Source of the DNA: Nitrospira sp. UBA6493 | GTDB lineage: Bacteria; Nitrospirota; Nitrospiria; Nitrospirales; Nitrospiraceae | Direction of reading: 5' to 3' | Length of the DNA stretch: 64,000 bases | Assembly: GCA_002435325.1 (NCBI GenBank) | Contig: DJMJ01000047.1 | Span: 1-64,000 of the forward strand | In this document: in pieces, positions 17,614 through 26,951 of the stretch | Layout: every line of letters begins with the position of its first letter | Numbering within the stretch: the first letter of the stretch is position 1 | Notes under the pieces: model-generated | What the model saw: only the letters and a program-made list of their open reading frames with translations | Database searches by the model: none | Told to the model about the DNA's origin: nothing | Position numbers and translations under genes: made by a program

Positions 17614-19593
17614 ATGGACGAGGCTGTCATCACCCAAGAATCTCCGATTATCAGAGTCTCCGGTTTCATCAAGCGTTACAAACGGCAGGTGGTAGTGAAT
17701 GGTGTGGACCTGACGATCAGGAAGGGGGAGATTTATGGCCTGATCGGCCCGGACGGGGCCGGCAAGAGTAGCCTGATGAAAGCGATTGCAGGGGTGCTTT
17801 CCTATGAGGGCGGGATGGTCGAGGTCTTCGGGACGCTGATCGACTCAGAGCGCGCCGCTGAGCGGGTGAAGCAGCGCCTGGGTTTCCTGCCCCAGGGGCT
17901 TGGACTCAATCTGTACCCGGATCTCTCAGTGGAAGAGAACATCGATTTCTTCGCTCGCCTGCGACTGGTCCCCGAACAGGAATTGACCGAACGCAAGGCG
18001 CGGCTTCTCGGCATCACACGGCTCGAAAAGTTCCGTGACCGCCCCATGAGGAATCTGTCCGGGGGCATGAAACAAAAGCTCGGACTGATCTGCACGTTGA
18101 TTCATGAGCCGGAGTTGGCGATTCTGGATGAACCGACCACCGGGGTCGATCCCGTCTCTCGCCGAGACTTCTGGGCAATTCTTACTGAATGGCAGCAGGC
18201 CAAGGGAATGACGGTACTGGTGTCAACTGCATACATGGACGAAGCCGTGCGGTTCCACCGGCTTTCGTTTTTATCACGCGGACGAGTGTTAGCGTCGGGG
18301 AGCCCGGAAGAGATTCAATCCCTGTCTCCTGGGCTAGTCATCACGTTCGAATCCACTCCGCAACTCGACGCGGTCGGACGACTCAAGACACGCTATGCCC
18401 AGGTGGAAACGCTGGGCCCCTCGCTCCATGTATTTACCCCCGAGACTGACCCATCCACCGCGCTGGGGGAGATCCGGAACACGCTCAGCGGTCTGCCGGT
18501 CGAGCGGGTCCAGATCGATGAGCCGGAATTGGAGGATGTCGTAGTGTCGTTGCTGCTGCAGGAGCAGCAGAACCGGATCGATGGCCAGGCCGGATCAGCT
18601 GATCCGCGATCCAATGCCAGTGCACCTCAATCCAATGGCATCGCGGTTGAAGCCCGGGAGCTCGTCCGTGATTTCGGAGCCTTTCGCGCTGTCGACCGTG
18701 TCAGTTTCGTTGTGAAGCAGGGTGAAATCTTCGGGTTGTTGGGCGCCAATGGAGCGGGGAAAACAACCGTAATCAAGATGTTGACCGGGATCCTGCCGCC
18801 GACAGGAGGAGACGGTTGGGTGGCAGGTGAGGACATGCGCAGGGCTGCCGGCGCGATCAAGGAGCGCATTGGCTATATGTCCCAGGCCTTCTCGCTCTAC
18901 CTAGATCTGACGGTGATTGAGAACATCAGGCTCTTCGCCGGCATCTATGGGCTTGATCAGCGGCAGACGCGTTGGCGCATGGAATGGATTATCGGGATGG
19001 CTGGGCTGACGGGCTACGAGGCCGATCGAACGGGGCGGTTGCCGATGGGCGTACGCCAGCGGCTTGCCCTGGGATGTGCCTTGGTGCATGAACCGCGCGT
19101 GTTATTTCTCGATGAGCCGACATCCGGTGTGGACCCGATTGGACGCCGCCGGTTCTGGGAGATGCTGGCGCGGCTGGCCCGCGAGGACGGTGTCGCGATT
19201 CTGGTGACGACGCATTACATGAGTGAAGCAGAACATTGTGACCGGTTGGGACTGATGCATGCGGGACGTCTGGTGGCGGACGGTTCTCCGGCAGATCTGA
19301 AACGCCGGCTGGAGCAGGACATGGGGCCCTTGCTGGAAATCGCGACAGACCAGCCTGGCCGCGCGCTCGCCAAACTGTCGGCGTCTGGCATGGCACAGGC
19401 CACCCTGTCTGAAACAAAGATCCACGTGCTGTCTCTGGATCCTGGCCGTGATGAGGCGCGCATTCGAACCGTGCTCACCGGATGCGGGATCAGGGTTGAA
19501 GCCGTGCGGACCAGGCAGCCAAGCCTGGAAGATGTGTTTGTTTCACGGGTCAGAGCGCTGGAAGAGGAGGCTCAAAATGGCGCACCGGCCTGA
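17614..19593 (+). CDS. Duplicated ABC transporter ATPase (YbhF-like)
   Basis: 659 aa with two nucleotide-binding domains. Domain 1 (about 12-245) has GPDGAGKSS, LSGGMKQKLGL and AILDEPTTGVDP; domain 2 (about 345-580) has GANGAGKTT and LFLDEPTSGVDP. The second signature motif is degenerate (LPMGVRQRLALG instead of LSGGQ), so the two ATP sites are probably asymmetric. It powers the permeases encoded downstream; the family exports drugs, cations or hydrophobic compounds, substrate here unknown. Confidence 0.9.
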   Translation: MDEAVITQESPIIRVSGFIKRYKRQVVVNGVDLTIRKGEIYGLIGPDGAGKSSLMKAIAGVLSYEGGMVEVFGTLIDSERAAERVKQRLGFLPQGLGLNLYPDLSVEENIDFFARLRLVPEQELTERKARLLGITRLEKFRDRPMRNLSGGMKQKLGLICTLIHEPELAILDEPTTGVDPVSRRDFWAILTEWQQAKGMTVLVSTAYMDEAVRFHRLSFLSRGRVLASGSPEEIQSLSPGLVITFESTPQLDAVGRLKTRYAQVETLGPSLHVFTPETDPSTALGEIRNTLSGLPVERVQIDEPELEDVVVSLLLQEQQNRIDGQAGSADPRSNASAPQSNGIAVEARELVRDFGAFRAVDRVSFVVKQGEIFGLLGANGAGKTTVIKMLTGILPPTGGDGWVAGEDMRRAAGAIKERIGYMSQAFSLYLDLTVIENIRLFAGIYGLDQRQTRWRMEWIIGMAGLTGYEADRTGRLPMGVRQRLALGCALVHEPRVLFLDEPTSGVDPIGRRRFWEMLARLAREDGVAILVTTHYMSEAEHCDRLGLMHAGRLVADGSPADLKRRLEQDMGPLLEIATDQPGRALAKLSASGMAQATLSETKIHVLSLDPGRDEARIRTVLTGCGIRVEAVRTRQPSLEDVFVSRVRALEEEAQNGAPA

Positions 19594-19626
19594 CGGGAAC
19601 GTTGTGGTGGAGCCGCTCTGCTTACG

Positions 19627-20781
19627 ATGAATCTTCGACGGATCAAAGCAGTCGCACTCAAAGAATGGAAAGAGACCACCAGGGATCGGCTTTTCCTTCT
19701 GCTGGCCTTTCTCTTGCCCGCGCTCTGGATGCTCGTGTTTGGCTATGGGTTGGTGTTGGATGTCGAGGACATCCCCTTTGCCGTGCTTGATCAAGATCAC
19801 ACCGCAATGAGTCGGGAGTACAGTTACCGGTTCATCCAGTCGCGGTATTTCTCGTATCGCGGCCACGTTGACGATCCACGCGCGCTCGATCGACTCTTGA
19901 CCAAGACAACCATTCGAGCCGCGCTGATCATCCCGGAGCGATTTGAGGAGCAATTAGCTGCGGGGGAGCCGGTGTCCGTGCAAACGCTGCTCGATGGAAC
20001 CTTTCCGTTGCACGCCGATATCGCCAAAGGCTATGTGATCGCCATCAATCAGGCCTTTACGCAAGATCTGCTGGTCGATTATGTCAGCCGAACCCGCGGG
20101 CTTGCGCGTGAGCAGGGGCGCCGGATCGTCCAACCCCTGACGGTGGAGGTCCGATATCTCTATAACGAAGAAGTGCGGAGCACCTGGTCCATGGTGCCGG
20201 CCCTCGTCATGTTCACCCTAATGGTGGCCTCGCCGTTGTTGACGGCATTAAGCGTGGTCCGGGAGAAAGAAACCGGCTCCATTTACAATATTTATAGCTC
20301 TACGCTGAGCCGTGGCGAGTTCCTGGCCGGGAAAATCCTGCCCTATGCGGCAATCTCGCTCGTGAACGTCTGGGTCTTGTGGCTGATGGCCGTGCTGGTC
20401 TTTCACGTGCCGTTCAAGGGCAGTCTGCTGTTCTTCTTTGTCGGGTCGATGCTGTTCGTCTTCTGCAGTGCCGGTATCGGATTGCTGGTCTCGCTGCTGG
20501 TGAGTACCCAAATGGCGGCGCTGATTATCACGATGGTTGTGGCGATGTTGCCGACCATTCTGTTTTCCGGCCTCCTGGTGCCGGTCTCCTCGCTGGGCCG
20601 GGGTGCGCAGCTCCAGGCGCATTTCTTCCCCGCCATGTATTATACGAACATCGTGCGGGGGAGTTTTTTGAAAGGTGTCGATGCGCGTGTCCTGTGGCTC
20701 GACATGGCGGCGCTGGCAGTGTTCGCGATCGGGATGGGCCTGATCGCGTACCGGCTGTTCACGAAGAGGCCGAACGCATGA
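19627..20781 (+). CDS. ABC-2 type permease, first of pair (YbhS-like)
   Basis: 384 aa. One N-terminal helix (about 22-42), a large periplasmic domain (45-180) with VAVLDQDHTAMSREY-type ABC-2 features, and five C-terminal helices from about residue 190, including VVREKETGSIYNIYSSTLSRGEFLAGK, the coupling region that contacts the ATPase. The stop overlaps the next start (ATGA), showing tight coupling. Confidence 0.9.
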   Translation: MNLRRIKAVALKEWKETTRDRLFLLLAFLLPALWMLVFGYGLVLDVEDIPFAVLDQDHTAMSREYSYRFIQSRYFSYRGHVDDPRALDRLLTKTTIRAALIIPERFEEQLAAGEPVSVQTLLDGTFPLHADIAKGYVIAINQAFTQDLLVDYVSRTRGLAREQGRRIVQPLTVEVRYLYNEEVRSTWSMVPALVMFTLMVASPLLTALSVVREKETGSIYNIYSSTLSRGEFLAGKILPYAAISLVNVWVLWLMAVLVFHVPFKGSLLFFFVGSMLFVFCSAGIGLLVSLLVSTQMAALIITMVVAMLPTILFSGLLVPVSSLGRGAQLQAHFFPAMYYTNIVRGSFLKGVDARVLWLDMAALAVFAIGMGLIAYRLFTKRPNA

Positions 20782-21947
20782 TGGGCGAAATTCCACTCGA
20801 TGGGCGTCGCGCGGCCAGATGGTGGCGCCGTCTCGCAGCGATGACGCAGAAGGAGGTGCTGCAACTGGGGCGCGATCTCCCGCTGCTGGTGTTTTTGCTC
20901 TACTCCTTTTCGCTGTCTGTCTACATCAGCGGTGTCGGGATTACGATGCAGCTCAGGAATGCGGAGTTGCTGGTGCATGACGGGGATCATAGCCTCTCTT
21001 CGCGGGAACTGATCCACCGGTTTCAGCCGCCCTATTTCCGGTTCAAAGAGGAGGTTGCCAATCCGCGCGAAGGGCTTCGGCAGCTGGATGAAGGGGCGGC
21101 GATGGTGCTATTGGATATTCCGCCGCGCTTTCACGAGGCGCTGGCCGCGGGCGAATCGACCGCGGTGCAACTCCTGGTCGACACCACCAATGCGCCACAG
21201 GGTCTTTCAGCCGCCAGCTATGGTCTCCGGATCGCAGGCCAGTTCGGTTCGGAGGCCGGACTGGGTTCGCTCGGCCTGTCTGCCCCGTATGCTGCCGTGC
21301 CGATGGTCACGAGTGCGCATCGTGTATGGTTCAATCCGAATCAGGACGAGACGTGGTTTCAGTCCATTTCCCACATGTTGCGCATGATCACGGTATTTGC
21401 CGTGCTGCTTCCGGCTGTTGCGCTGGTCCGTGAAAAGGAGCGAGGTACCGTCGAGCAATTGCTGGTCTCGCCGCTCTCCCCCTTTCAGATCATGTTATCG
21501 AAGGTGCTGGCGATGACTGCCGTCATCCTGATTTGCACGGCGATCGCCGTCTACGGGGTCCTGCGCCCCTTGTTCCATGTGCCGATGAAGGGGTCGGCCT
21601 GGGTGTTTTTCCTCCTGACCGCGTTGCATATTTTCACCACGGCCGGACTCGGCCTGGTCGCGGCGACCGTCACCAGGAACCAGGCTCAAGTGGGCATGAT
21701 GACGCTCTTCGTCGTCGGTCCGATGATGATGTTGTCCGGTCTCAACTCGCCCTATGAGTCGATGCCCGGGTGGGTTCAAACCGTCATGGCGTTTTCACCG
21801 CTCCGTTACTACATCGACATCACGTACGGCGTGTTGCTCAAAGGCGCGGGCTTCGACGTTCTTTGGAAGCCGGTAGTGACGATGGTCCTGCTCGGCGGAG
21901 GATTGTTCGGTTTCGGTATGTGGCGATTCAGGAGGCAATTTGAGTAA
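20778..21947 (+). CDS. ABC-2 type permease, second of pair (YbhR-like)
   Basis: 389 aa, starting at ATG 20778 inside the ATGA overlap (a second ATG follows at once). Organisation mirrors the upstream permease: TM1 at about 35-55, large periplasmic domain, then ALVREKERGTVEQLLVSPLSPFQIMLSKVL and four more helices. The two permeases should form a heterodimer with the double ATPase. Confidence 0.9.
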   Translation: MMGEIPLDGRRAARWWRRLAAMTQKEVLQLGRDLPLLVFLLYSFSLSVYISGVGITMQLRNAELLVHDGDHSLSSRELIHRFQPPYFRFKEEVANPREGLRQLDEGAAMVLLDIPPRFHEALAAGESTAVQLLVDTTNAPQGLSAASYGLRIAGQFGSEAGLGSLGLSAPYAAVPMVTSAHRVWFNPNQDETWFQSISHMLRMITVFAVLLPAVALVREKERGTVEQLLVSPLSPFQIMLSKVLAMTAVILICTAIAVYGVLRPLFHVPMKGSAWVFFLLTALHIFTTAGLGLVAATVTRNQAQVGMMTLFVVGPMMMLSGLNSPYESMPGWVQTVMAFSPLRYYIDITYGVLLKGAGFDVLWKPVVTMVLLGGGLFGFGMWRFRRQFE

Positions 21948-22042
21948 CGAGCAGAAAGATGCGGCATGGATAGTTTTGGTGGCATCATTGATCCGACAGT
22001 CAAAGGAACGGAGGGCTGCTGTCCCGGTATGGCAGGATCGCT

Positions 22043-22222
22043 ATGGCCATGGTTACGGTTGGCGGGGTGCTCTTTGCTACGATGTTTGTGTGGACGAACG
22101 GAGACTCTTCCGTTCCCGGAACAGTGGTCGAGGATTCTTCGATTCTGCACGTAACGATCGATGCCCTCACGTTTCATGTTGAGAGTGTCGGCGATGCATC
22201 CCTATCTACAGGCTCGGAATAG
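22043..22222 (+). CDS. Possible small exported or membrane protein
   Basis: A 59-residue frame from ATG 22043 starts with a hydrophobic helix (MAMVTVGGVLFATMFVW) followed by an acidic, Val/Ser-rich tail. AGGA lies upstream. A different frame over the same DNA starting at 21940 gives a basic, Arg-rich product that looks non-coding. No homologue is recognised; it could be an accessory of the exporter. Confidence 0.35.
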   Translation: MAMVTVGGVLFATMFVWTNGDSSVPGTVVEDSSILHVTIDALTFHVESVGDASLSTGSE

Positions 22223-22232
22223 AGGGCGATAA

Positions 22233-22256
22233 CTCGGTTTCGAGGTCCGAGCGTTT
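22233..22256 (+). terminator. Weak hairpin with short T tract after the exporter genes
   Basis: CTCGG and CCGAG close a 9-nt loop and CGTTTT follows. The stem is only 5 bp, so termination would be weak, but it sits where the exporter transcript should end. Confidence 0.3.
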
Positions 22257-22300
22257 TCGGTGAGGTAGCAGGTCCCCCTTCCGGCCCATATGGCGAGCTC

Positions 22301-22328
22301 TTGACTCATCAAGAAATATTGTTATGTC
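22301..22328 (+). promoter_or_regulatory. Possible sigma-70 promoter with overlapping ArsR-like dyad
   Basis: TTGACT (22301) and TATGTC (22323) are 16 bp apart. Between them ATCAA-N6-TTGTT (22308-22323) resembles an ArsR/SmtB-type operator half-site pair. The gene downstream is an arsenite methyltransferase, so arsenic-responsive repression is plausible. No arsR is present in the window. Confidence 0.35.
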
Positions 22329-22400
22329 ACTTCATGTCGAGGAATGCTTAAAAGGGGAGGTTTTTCTGCCTGGAAGACCGAACTAGCAAGGAGGGCAGGC

Positions 22401-23225
22401 ATGAGTACGAACGACGTTCGGGAAACTGTCAAACGGAAGTATGGTCAAGCGGCCCGGCAGATCACGGAGGGGAAGCCCTCCTGTTGCGGTTCTGCACCGG
22501 AATCCGCCGCGCTCGACCCCATCACCTCCAACTTGTATCAACATCATGAACTGGAAGGGGTGCCGGCTCAGACCCTTGCTGCTTCGTTGGGTTGCGGGAA
22601 TCCGACCGCTCTGGCGGAATTGCGTCCGGGAGAAATGGTGTTGGATCTGGGGGCGGACGGCGGCATCGATGTGCTGCTCTCGGCCAGACGGGTTGGACCA
22701 ACAGGGAAAGCCTATGGGCTCGATATGACAGATGAGATGTTGGCTTTGGCCCGTCAAAATCAAGCCAAATCCGGCGTTTCTAACGTCGAATTTCTGAAAG
22801 GAGAAATTGAGCAAATCCCCCTGCCTGATCAGTCTGTGGATGTCATTATCTCGAACTGTGTCATCAATCTGTCCGGAGACAAGCCGCGCGTGCTGGCCGA
22901 AGCCTTCCGCGTGCTTCGTCCCGGCGGGCGATTCGCCGTGTCCGACATCGTCGTGCGCGGTTCGGTGCCGGCGAAGATCAAGCAGGACATGGAACTCTGG
23001 GCCGGCTGCGTGGCTGGCGCCTTGGAGGAGGGGGAATACCGATCCCTTCTTCTTCAAGCAGGATTTCATGATGTGAGAATCGAGCCGACGCGGATCTACC
23101 GAGCTGAGGATGCCAGAGAGTTTCTAGCGGGGTCGAACATGGATATTGCCCGCATCGCACAGGAGGTGGATGGCACATTCATGAGCGCGTTTGTGCGGGC
23201 AGTGAAGCCATCAAGCCCTTTGTGA
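22401..23225 (+). CDS. arsM: Arsenite S-adenosylmethionine methyltransferase
   Basis: 274 aa from ATG 22401 with AAGGAGGG upstream. It carries the ArsM features: CC pair in KPSCCGSAP, the GCGNPTAL segment, the SAM-binding VLDLGADGGIDVLLSAR, the active-site cysteine in SNCVINLS and a further conserved cysteine in ELWAGCVAGAL. The enzyme methylates trivalent arsenic using SAM. It probably has its own promoter (see 22301) rather than depending on the exporter operon. Confidence 0.9.
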   Translation: MSTNDVRETVKRKYGQAARQITEGKPSCCGSAPESAALDPITSNLYQHHELEGVPAQTLAASLGCGNPTALAELRPGEMVLDLGADGGIDVLLSARRVGPTGKAYGLDMTDEMLALARQNQAKSGVSNVEFLKGEIEQIPLPDQSVDVIISNCVINLSGDKPRVLAEAFRVLRPGGRFAVSDIVVRGSVPAKIKQDMELWAGCVAGALEEGEYRSLLLQAGFHDVRIEPTRIYRAEDAREFLAGSNMDIARIAQEVDGTFMSAFVRAVKPSSPL

Positions 23226-23267
23226 TGGCTTCTGAGGCGGTATGAAATTATCGCGAATGCGGATCTC

Positions 23268-23908
23268 ATGGCGCTGTTCCAACGACTGATGCATCCATAC
23301 ACATCAGTGAGTCTCTGTATATTTGGATTCTATCTCCTGCTGTGGGGCGCGCAATGGTTATTTCCCGGCAGTGCAGCGGGCAGCGCGGGCCTCGTTCTTG
23401 CGGCCTTGCCGGAATAGTGCTGATCAGGCCCGGGTGGAATATCTGGCCTTCTCGGCCTGCCGGATATTGGGCGGTGCTGTTTGGCGCGTTGGTGGGAAGT
23501 GCTGTGCTTGCGGCCTATGGGCTGAAGTGGTTCAGGATACCGACGCCCTACGACACGATGACGCTGAAGGTCGTGACGATCCTTCCGGGTGTCGTTGCGG
23601 TGACCTGTGTTGAAGAATTGCTTTTCCGACAAGTCATGTTCAGATGGCCGGAACAGCAGGGCCTCTCAGTAAGAGGAGTTGTGCTCGCCACGTCAGAGGC
23701 GTTTGGCTGTGCGCACCTGGGTCCGGAATTTTCAGGAGTATCAGTCAACGGGCCATTTCATCTTCTGCAAAGTCTGTATATAGTATGGGTTGGCCTATTG
23801 TTTGGCGAGCTCCGTCGAGCTAGTGATTCGTGGATCATGTCATGGGCCGGCCATGCGGCCTACAATATGGTTGTGCTATTCGTTCTCTCCCGTGCCGCGG
23901 TTTCATGA
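23268..23908 (+). pseudogene. CPBP (CAAX-type) membrane protease gene with a frameshift
   Basis: Two frames together give one CPBP-family protein. ATG 23268 encodes MALFQRLMHPYTSVSLCIFGFYLLLWGAQWLF (first helix) and runs to TAG 23415; the coherent continuation GIVLIRPGWNIWPSRPAGYWAVLFGALVG is in the frame two bases over and ends at TGA 23906. The second frame holds the family motifs EELLFRQ, GCAHLG and SWAGHAAYN, which supply the glutamates and histidines of the Abi/CPBP active site. The shift lies near 23405-23415. Starting only in the second frame (23342) would give a basic, non-hydrophobic leader, so a frameshift is the better reading. Confidence 0.6.
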
Positions 23909-23973
23909 CACGCCGGTGCTTAAGTTTGGGCCCTATGTCCCCATCTTGAGCCTGGATGTGCGATCTCGGTGAT

Positions 23974-24012
23974 TGTTGCCTTCTGCGACAGTGGCCTATT
24001 CCAACCTGTAGC
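23974..24012 (+). promoter_or_regulatory. Enhancer-type operator C
   Basis: TGTTGCCTTCTGCGACA (23974-23990) differs from operator B at one spacer base. TGTAGC starts at 24007, 33 bp from the first site's start, continuing AAGACTCCCCT. It lies 115 bp upstream of a sigma-54 promoter. Confidence 0.7.
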
Positions 24013-24103
24013 AAGACTCCCCTGCGCTTCTCGTATCTCCCTATTTCAATTCGCATATCGCTCAATATTTCCGCATATGTACGATGCGTGCCTACCGGCT
24101 CTG

Positions 24104-24120
24104 AGGCCCCCTCCTTGCAA
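24104..24120 (+). promoter_or_regulatory. Sigma-54 promoter for the ftsH-mla operon
   Basis: GG at 24105 and GC at 24117 are 10 bases apart, with TTGCAA at -12 (AGGCCCCCTCCTTGCAA). Transcription would start near 24130, about 20 bp before the ftsH ATG. Confidence 0.65.
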
Positions 24121-24149
24121 TACTTGACTAGAGAAGGCAGGCTGTATCG

Positions 24150-25952
24150 ATGAATAAAAAGATCTCGTTTTCTATCTGGTACGTGTTTCTCGCCATTTGG
24201 GCCGTGATCCTGGTCCATGATTTCATTCTTGCCTTGAACAAAGTTGAAGAACTTCCCTATAGCCAGTTCAAGACCTTGGTGGTCGCTGGCAAAGTGGCGG
24301 AGGTGTCGGTGAGCAGTCATGTTCTGACCGGGAAGCTCAAGCCGGAGGGAGAGGCGAAAGAGCAGAAATTGTTTACGACGATTCGTGTCGAGGATCCCGA
24401 TCTGGTGCGAGAACTCAACGAGCACGGTGTCACGTTCGCCGGAGTGATCGAAACCACCTTCTGGCGCGATTTGCTGTCCTGGATCTTGCCGGTCGTCGTA
24501 TTTCTCGGCATTTGGTTTTTTATTTTCCGCCGATTGGGACAGGCGCAAGGCGGCTTTATGCAGGTGGGGCAGTCCAAGGCGAAGATTTATGCGGAGCAGG
24601 ATACAAAGGTGACCTTCGCCGATGTGGCTGGAGTGGATGAAGCGAAAGAGGAATTGCGCGAAGTGATTGAATTCCTCAAGACACCGGAGAAGTTCACCAA
24701 GCTAGGCGGAAAGATTCCGAAGGGAATCTTGTTGGTTGGTCCGCCGGGAACCGGCAAGACGCTCTTGGCCCGCGCTGTGGCGGGTGAGGCCGGGGTGACG
24801 TTCTTCAGTATCAGCGGGTCGGAGTTTGTCGAAATGTTCGTGGGGGTGGGCGCCGCGCGAGTCCGAGATCTGTTCGAACAGGCGAAATTGAAGGCTCCCT
24901 GCATCATCTTCATCGACGAACTCGATGCGCTCGGAAAAGCGCGTGGCATGGGGCCCATGGCGCATGAGGAGCGGGAGCAGACGCTTAACCAATTGCTGGT
25001 TGAGATGGATGGGTTCGATCCCCGCATCGGCGTCATTCTCATGGCAGCCACCAACCGTCCGGAAATTCTTGATCCGGCCTTGCTGCGGGCCGGCCGGTTT
25101 GACCGCCATGTCCTGGTGGATCGGCCGGACAAGAGCGGCCGGATCGCGATACTTCGCGTGCATGCGAAACAGGTGACCCTTGGCCCTGACGCTGACCTCG
25201 ATAATATTGCAGCCATGACCCCAGGATTTTCCGGCGCCGATTTGGCAAACATCATCAATGAGGCGGCGTTGCTAGCGGTGCGTCGCGGCAAGGACCAGGT
25301 CGGCATCTCCGAATTACAGGAAGCGGTTGAGCGGGTGGTTGCCGGGTTGGAAAAGAAGAACCGCGTTCTGAATAAGATGGAGAAGGAACGGGTGGCCTAT
25401 CATGAAACGGGGCACGCTCTGGTGGCGCTGTCATTGCCGGGGTCGGATCAGGTGCAGAAAATCTCTATCATTCCACGGGGCATCGCGGCGCTGGGGTATA
25501 CGCTGCAGCTTCCGACGGAAGACCGCTTCTTGATGACGAAATCCGAGCTGGAGAACAAAGTGGCGGTGCTCCTTGGCGGGCGGATAGCCGAAGAGCTGAT
25601 ATTTGGCGAGGCCTCGACCGGCGCGCAAAATGATCTGGTGAAGGCGACCGATATTGCGAAGAGCATGGTGAAGGCGTACGGGATGAGCGAGAAGCTGGGG
25701 GCGATTACCTTGGAGCGGGAGCGGCAGCCGCAGTTCCTTCAGCTACAGATGGCTCAGGAGAAGGGCGATTATTCGGAAGAGACCGCGCGGGAGATCGACT
25801 GTGAAATCCGGAGGATCGTCGATGAGCAATATGAGCGGGTGAAGCAGCTGTTGGCAGGGAAGAAGGCGATCCTCGAAGCCGGTGCCACGGTCTTACTGGA
25901 GCGCGAGGTTATCAGTGGCACAGAACTCAGGACGATCATGGACAAAGGCTAG
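24150..25952 (+). CDS. ftsH: FtsH-type ATP-dependent membrane zinc protease
   Basis: 600 aa. Two transmembrane helices (about 8-28 and 110-130) flank a periplasmic domain. The AAA module has Walker A GPPGTGKT, Walker B IIFIDELDAL, and the second region of homology NRPEILDPALLRAGRFDR; the metalloprotease motif is HETGH with the third ligand in the later D-containing GAQNDLVKATDIAK region. It degrades misfolded or regulatory membrane proteins. This is likely a second, stress-type copy because it heads an envelope operon behind a sigma-54 promoter. Confidence 0.95.
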   Translation: MNKKISFSIWYVFLAIWAVILVHDFILALNKVEELPYSQFKTLVVAGKVAEVSVSSHVLTGKLKPEGEAKEQKLFTTIRVEDPDLVRELNEHGVTFAGVIETTFWRDLLSWILPVVVFLGIWFFIFRRLGQAQGGFMQVGQSKAKIYAEQDTKVTFADVAGVDEAKEELREVIEFLKTPEKFTKLGGKIPKGILLVGPPGTGKTLLARAVAGEAGVTFFSISGSEFVEMFVGVGAARVRDLFEQAKLKAPCIIFIDELDALGKARGMGPMAHEEREQTLNQLLVEMDGFDPRIGVILMAATNRPEILDPALLRAGRFDRHVLVDRPDKSGRIAILRVHAKQVTLGPDADLDNIAAMTPGFSGADLANIINEAALLAVRRGKDQVGISELQEAVERVVAGLEKKNRVLNKMEKERVAYHETGHALVALSLPGSDQVQKISIIPRGIAALGYTLQLPTEDRFLMTKSELENKVAVLLGGRIAEELIFGEASTGAQNDLVKATDIAKSMVKAYGMSEKLGAITLERERQPQFLQLQMAQEKGDYSEETAREIDCEIRRIVDEQYERVKQLLAGKKAILEAGATVLLEREVISGTELRTIMDKG

Positions 25953-26913
25953 TTTCGTCGGCTGCTTTGTGGCGGTGTGCGCAATCGTGCTGTCGGCCTT
26001 TCCGGTAGCTGCGACGGAGACACCGGAGACAAATCAGGAGGCCGTGGCGCAGGATTGCCGCTACAACTCCGAGCGACGAAGCGCCGGAACGGGGGAGGCC
26101 GAACCTTGGACGAACGTGGCCTTTCCAGACGGCGATGTGTTTCGCCCGCTGATGGCGGATCCGAAGCAGCCGCAGTTCTTTGCCTCCTACCAAGCGTTGC
26201 GAGTGCGTGACGGCGGAGGTAGTGCAAATGTGGGTTCGGTGGGGTTCGGGGAGAACTTCGGCCTCTGGAGCCTCCGGAAGGAGAGGGGGTGCGACGGGGT
26301 GCAGGTGGGAATCCTGGCGGGTGTCTTTTCGCAATTCAACCTCGATGCCCCATCGAGCGATCTGGTCAACACCGATTTCGTGGTCGGCATTCCCGTCTCT
26401 TGGCGTAGCGGACTGTGGTCCTCTCGTGTGCGGCTCTATCATCAAAGCAGTCATCTGGGTGACGAATTCCTCCTCGGGAGGCCGGGGTTCAACAGGGTGA
26501 ATCTGAGTTTTGAAGAGATTGAAGGGATCGTGGCGATTGACGCTCCGGGAGGATGGGGGCGGCTGTATGCGGGGGGCGGATACCTCGTGCATCGTGAGCC
26601 GGCCGAATTGGACCGCCATCGCGTGCAGTGGGGAATAGAACTCCGCGGACCGGTGCTGCATTGGTCGCTATTGGAAAAAACCATGAAAGATTCGCTGGTT
26701 CTTACACCGGTTTTTGCAGCGGACTTCAAGGCATTTGAGGACCTCCATTGGATCGTCAATGCCAATATCGTGGGTGGGCTGGAATGGTTTCGTGCGGGCG
26801 CGTATCGGCGGTTTCGCCTCCTGATCAACTACTATCATGGATTCAATCCCTATGGACAATTCTTCGCGCAGAAAATTGAGACGGTGGGGATCGGACTGTA
26901 CTTATCATTTTAA
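25915..26913 (+). CDS. DUF1207-family outer-membrane beta-barrel protein
   Basis: 332 aa. GTG 25915 is preferred: GAGG lies 7 bp upstream and the product begins with a basic n-region and good signal peptide (to FPVAA), although it overlaps ftsH by 38 bp. The mature part shows DUF1207 (PF06727) features: FPDGDVFRPLMADPKQPQFFASYQ near residues 60-85, GFGENFGLW and a barrel ending in IGLYLSF. Function in the family is unknown; position with Mla genes suggests an envelope role. Confidence 0.75.
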   Translation: MAQNSGRSWTKASFVGCFVAVCAIVLSAFPVAATETPETNQEAVAQDCRYNSERRSAGTGEAEPWTNVAFPDGDVFRPLMADPKQPQFFASYQALRVRDGGGSANVGSVGFGENFGLWSLRKERGCDGVQVGILAGVFSQFNLDAPSSDLVNTDFVVGIPVSWRSGLWSSRVRLYHQSSHLGDEFLLGRPGFNRVNLSFEEIEGIVAIDAPGGWGRLYAGGGYLVHREPAELDRHRVQWGIELRGPVLHWSLLEKTMKDSLVLTPVFAADFKAFEDLHWIVNANIVGGLEWFRAGAYRRFRLLINYYHGFNPYGQFFAQKIETVGIGLYLSF

Positions 26914-26951
26914 GGATAGGGGAATCGTACCCAAAGAGCGAGGGTGAAGCG

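Noticed and set aside
21940..22182. 80-codon ORF after the second ABC permease
   Set aside because: The product is Arg/Cys-rich and unlike a protein; the overlapping frame from 22043 is more protein-like.
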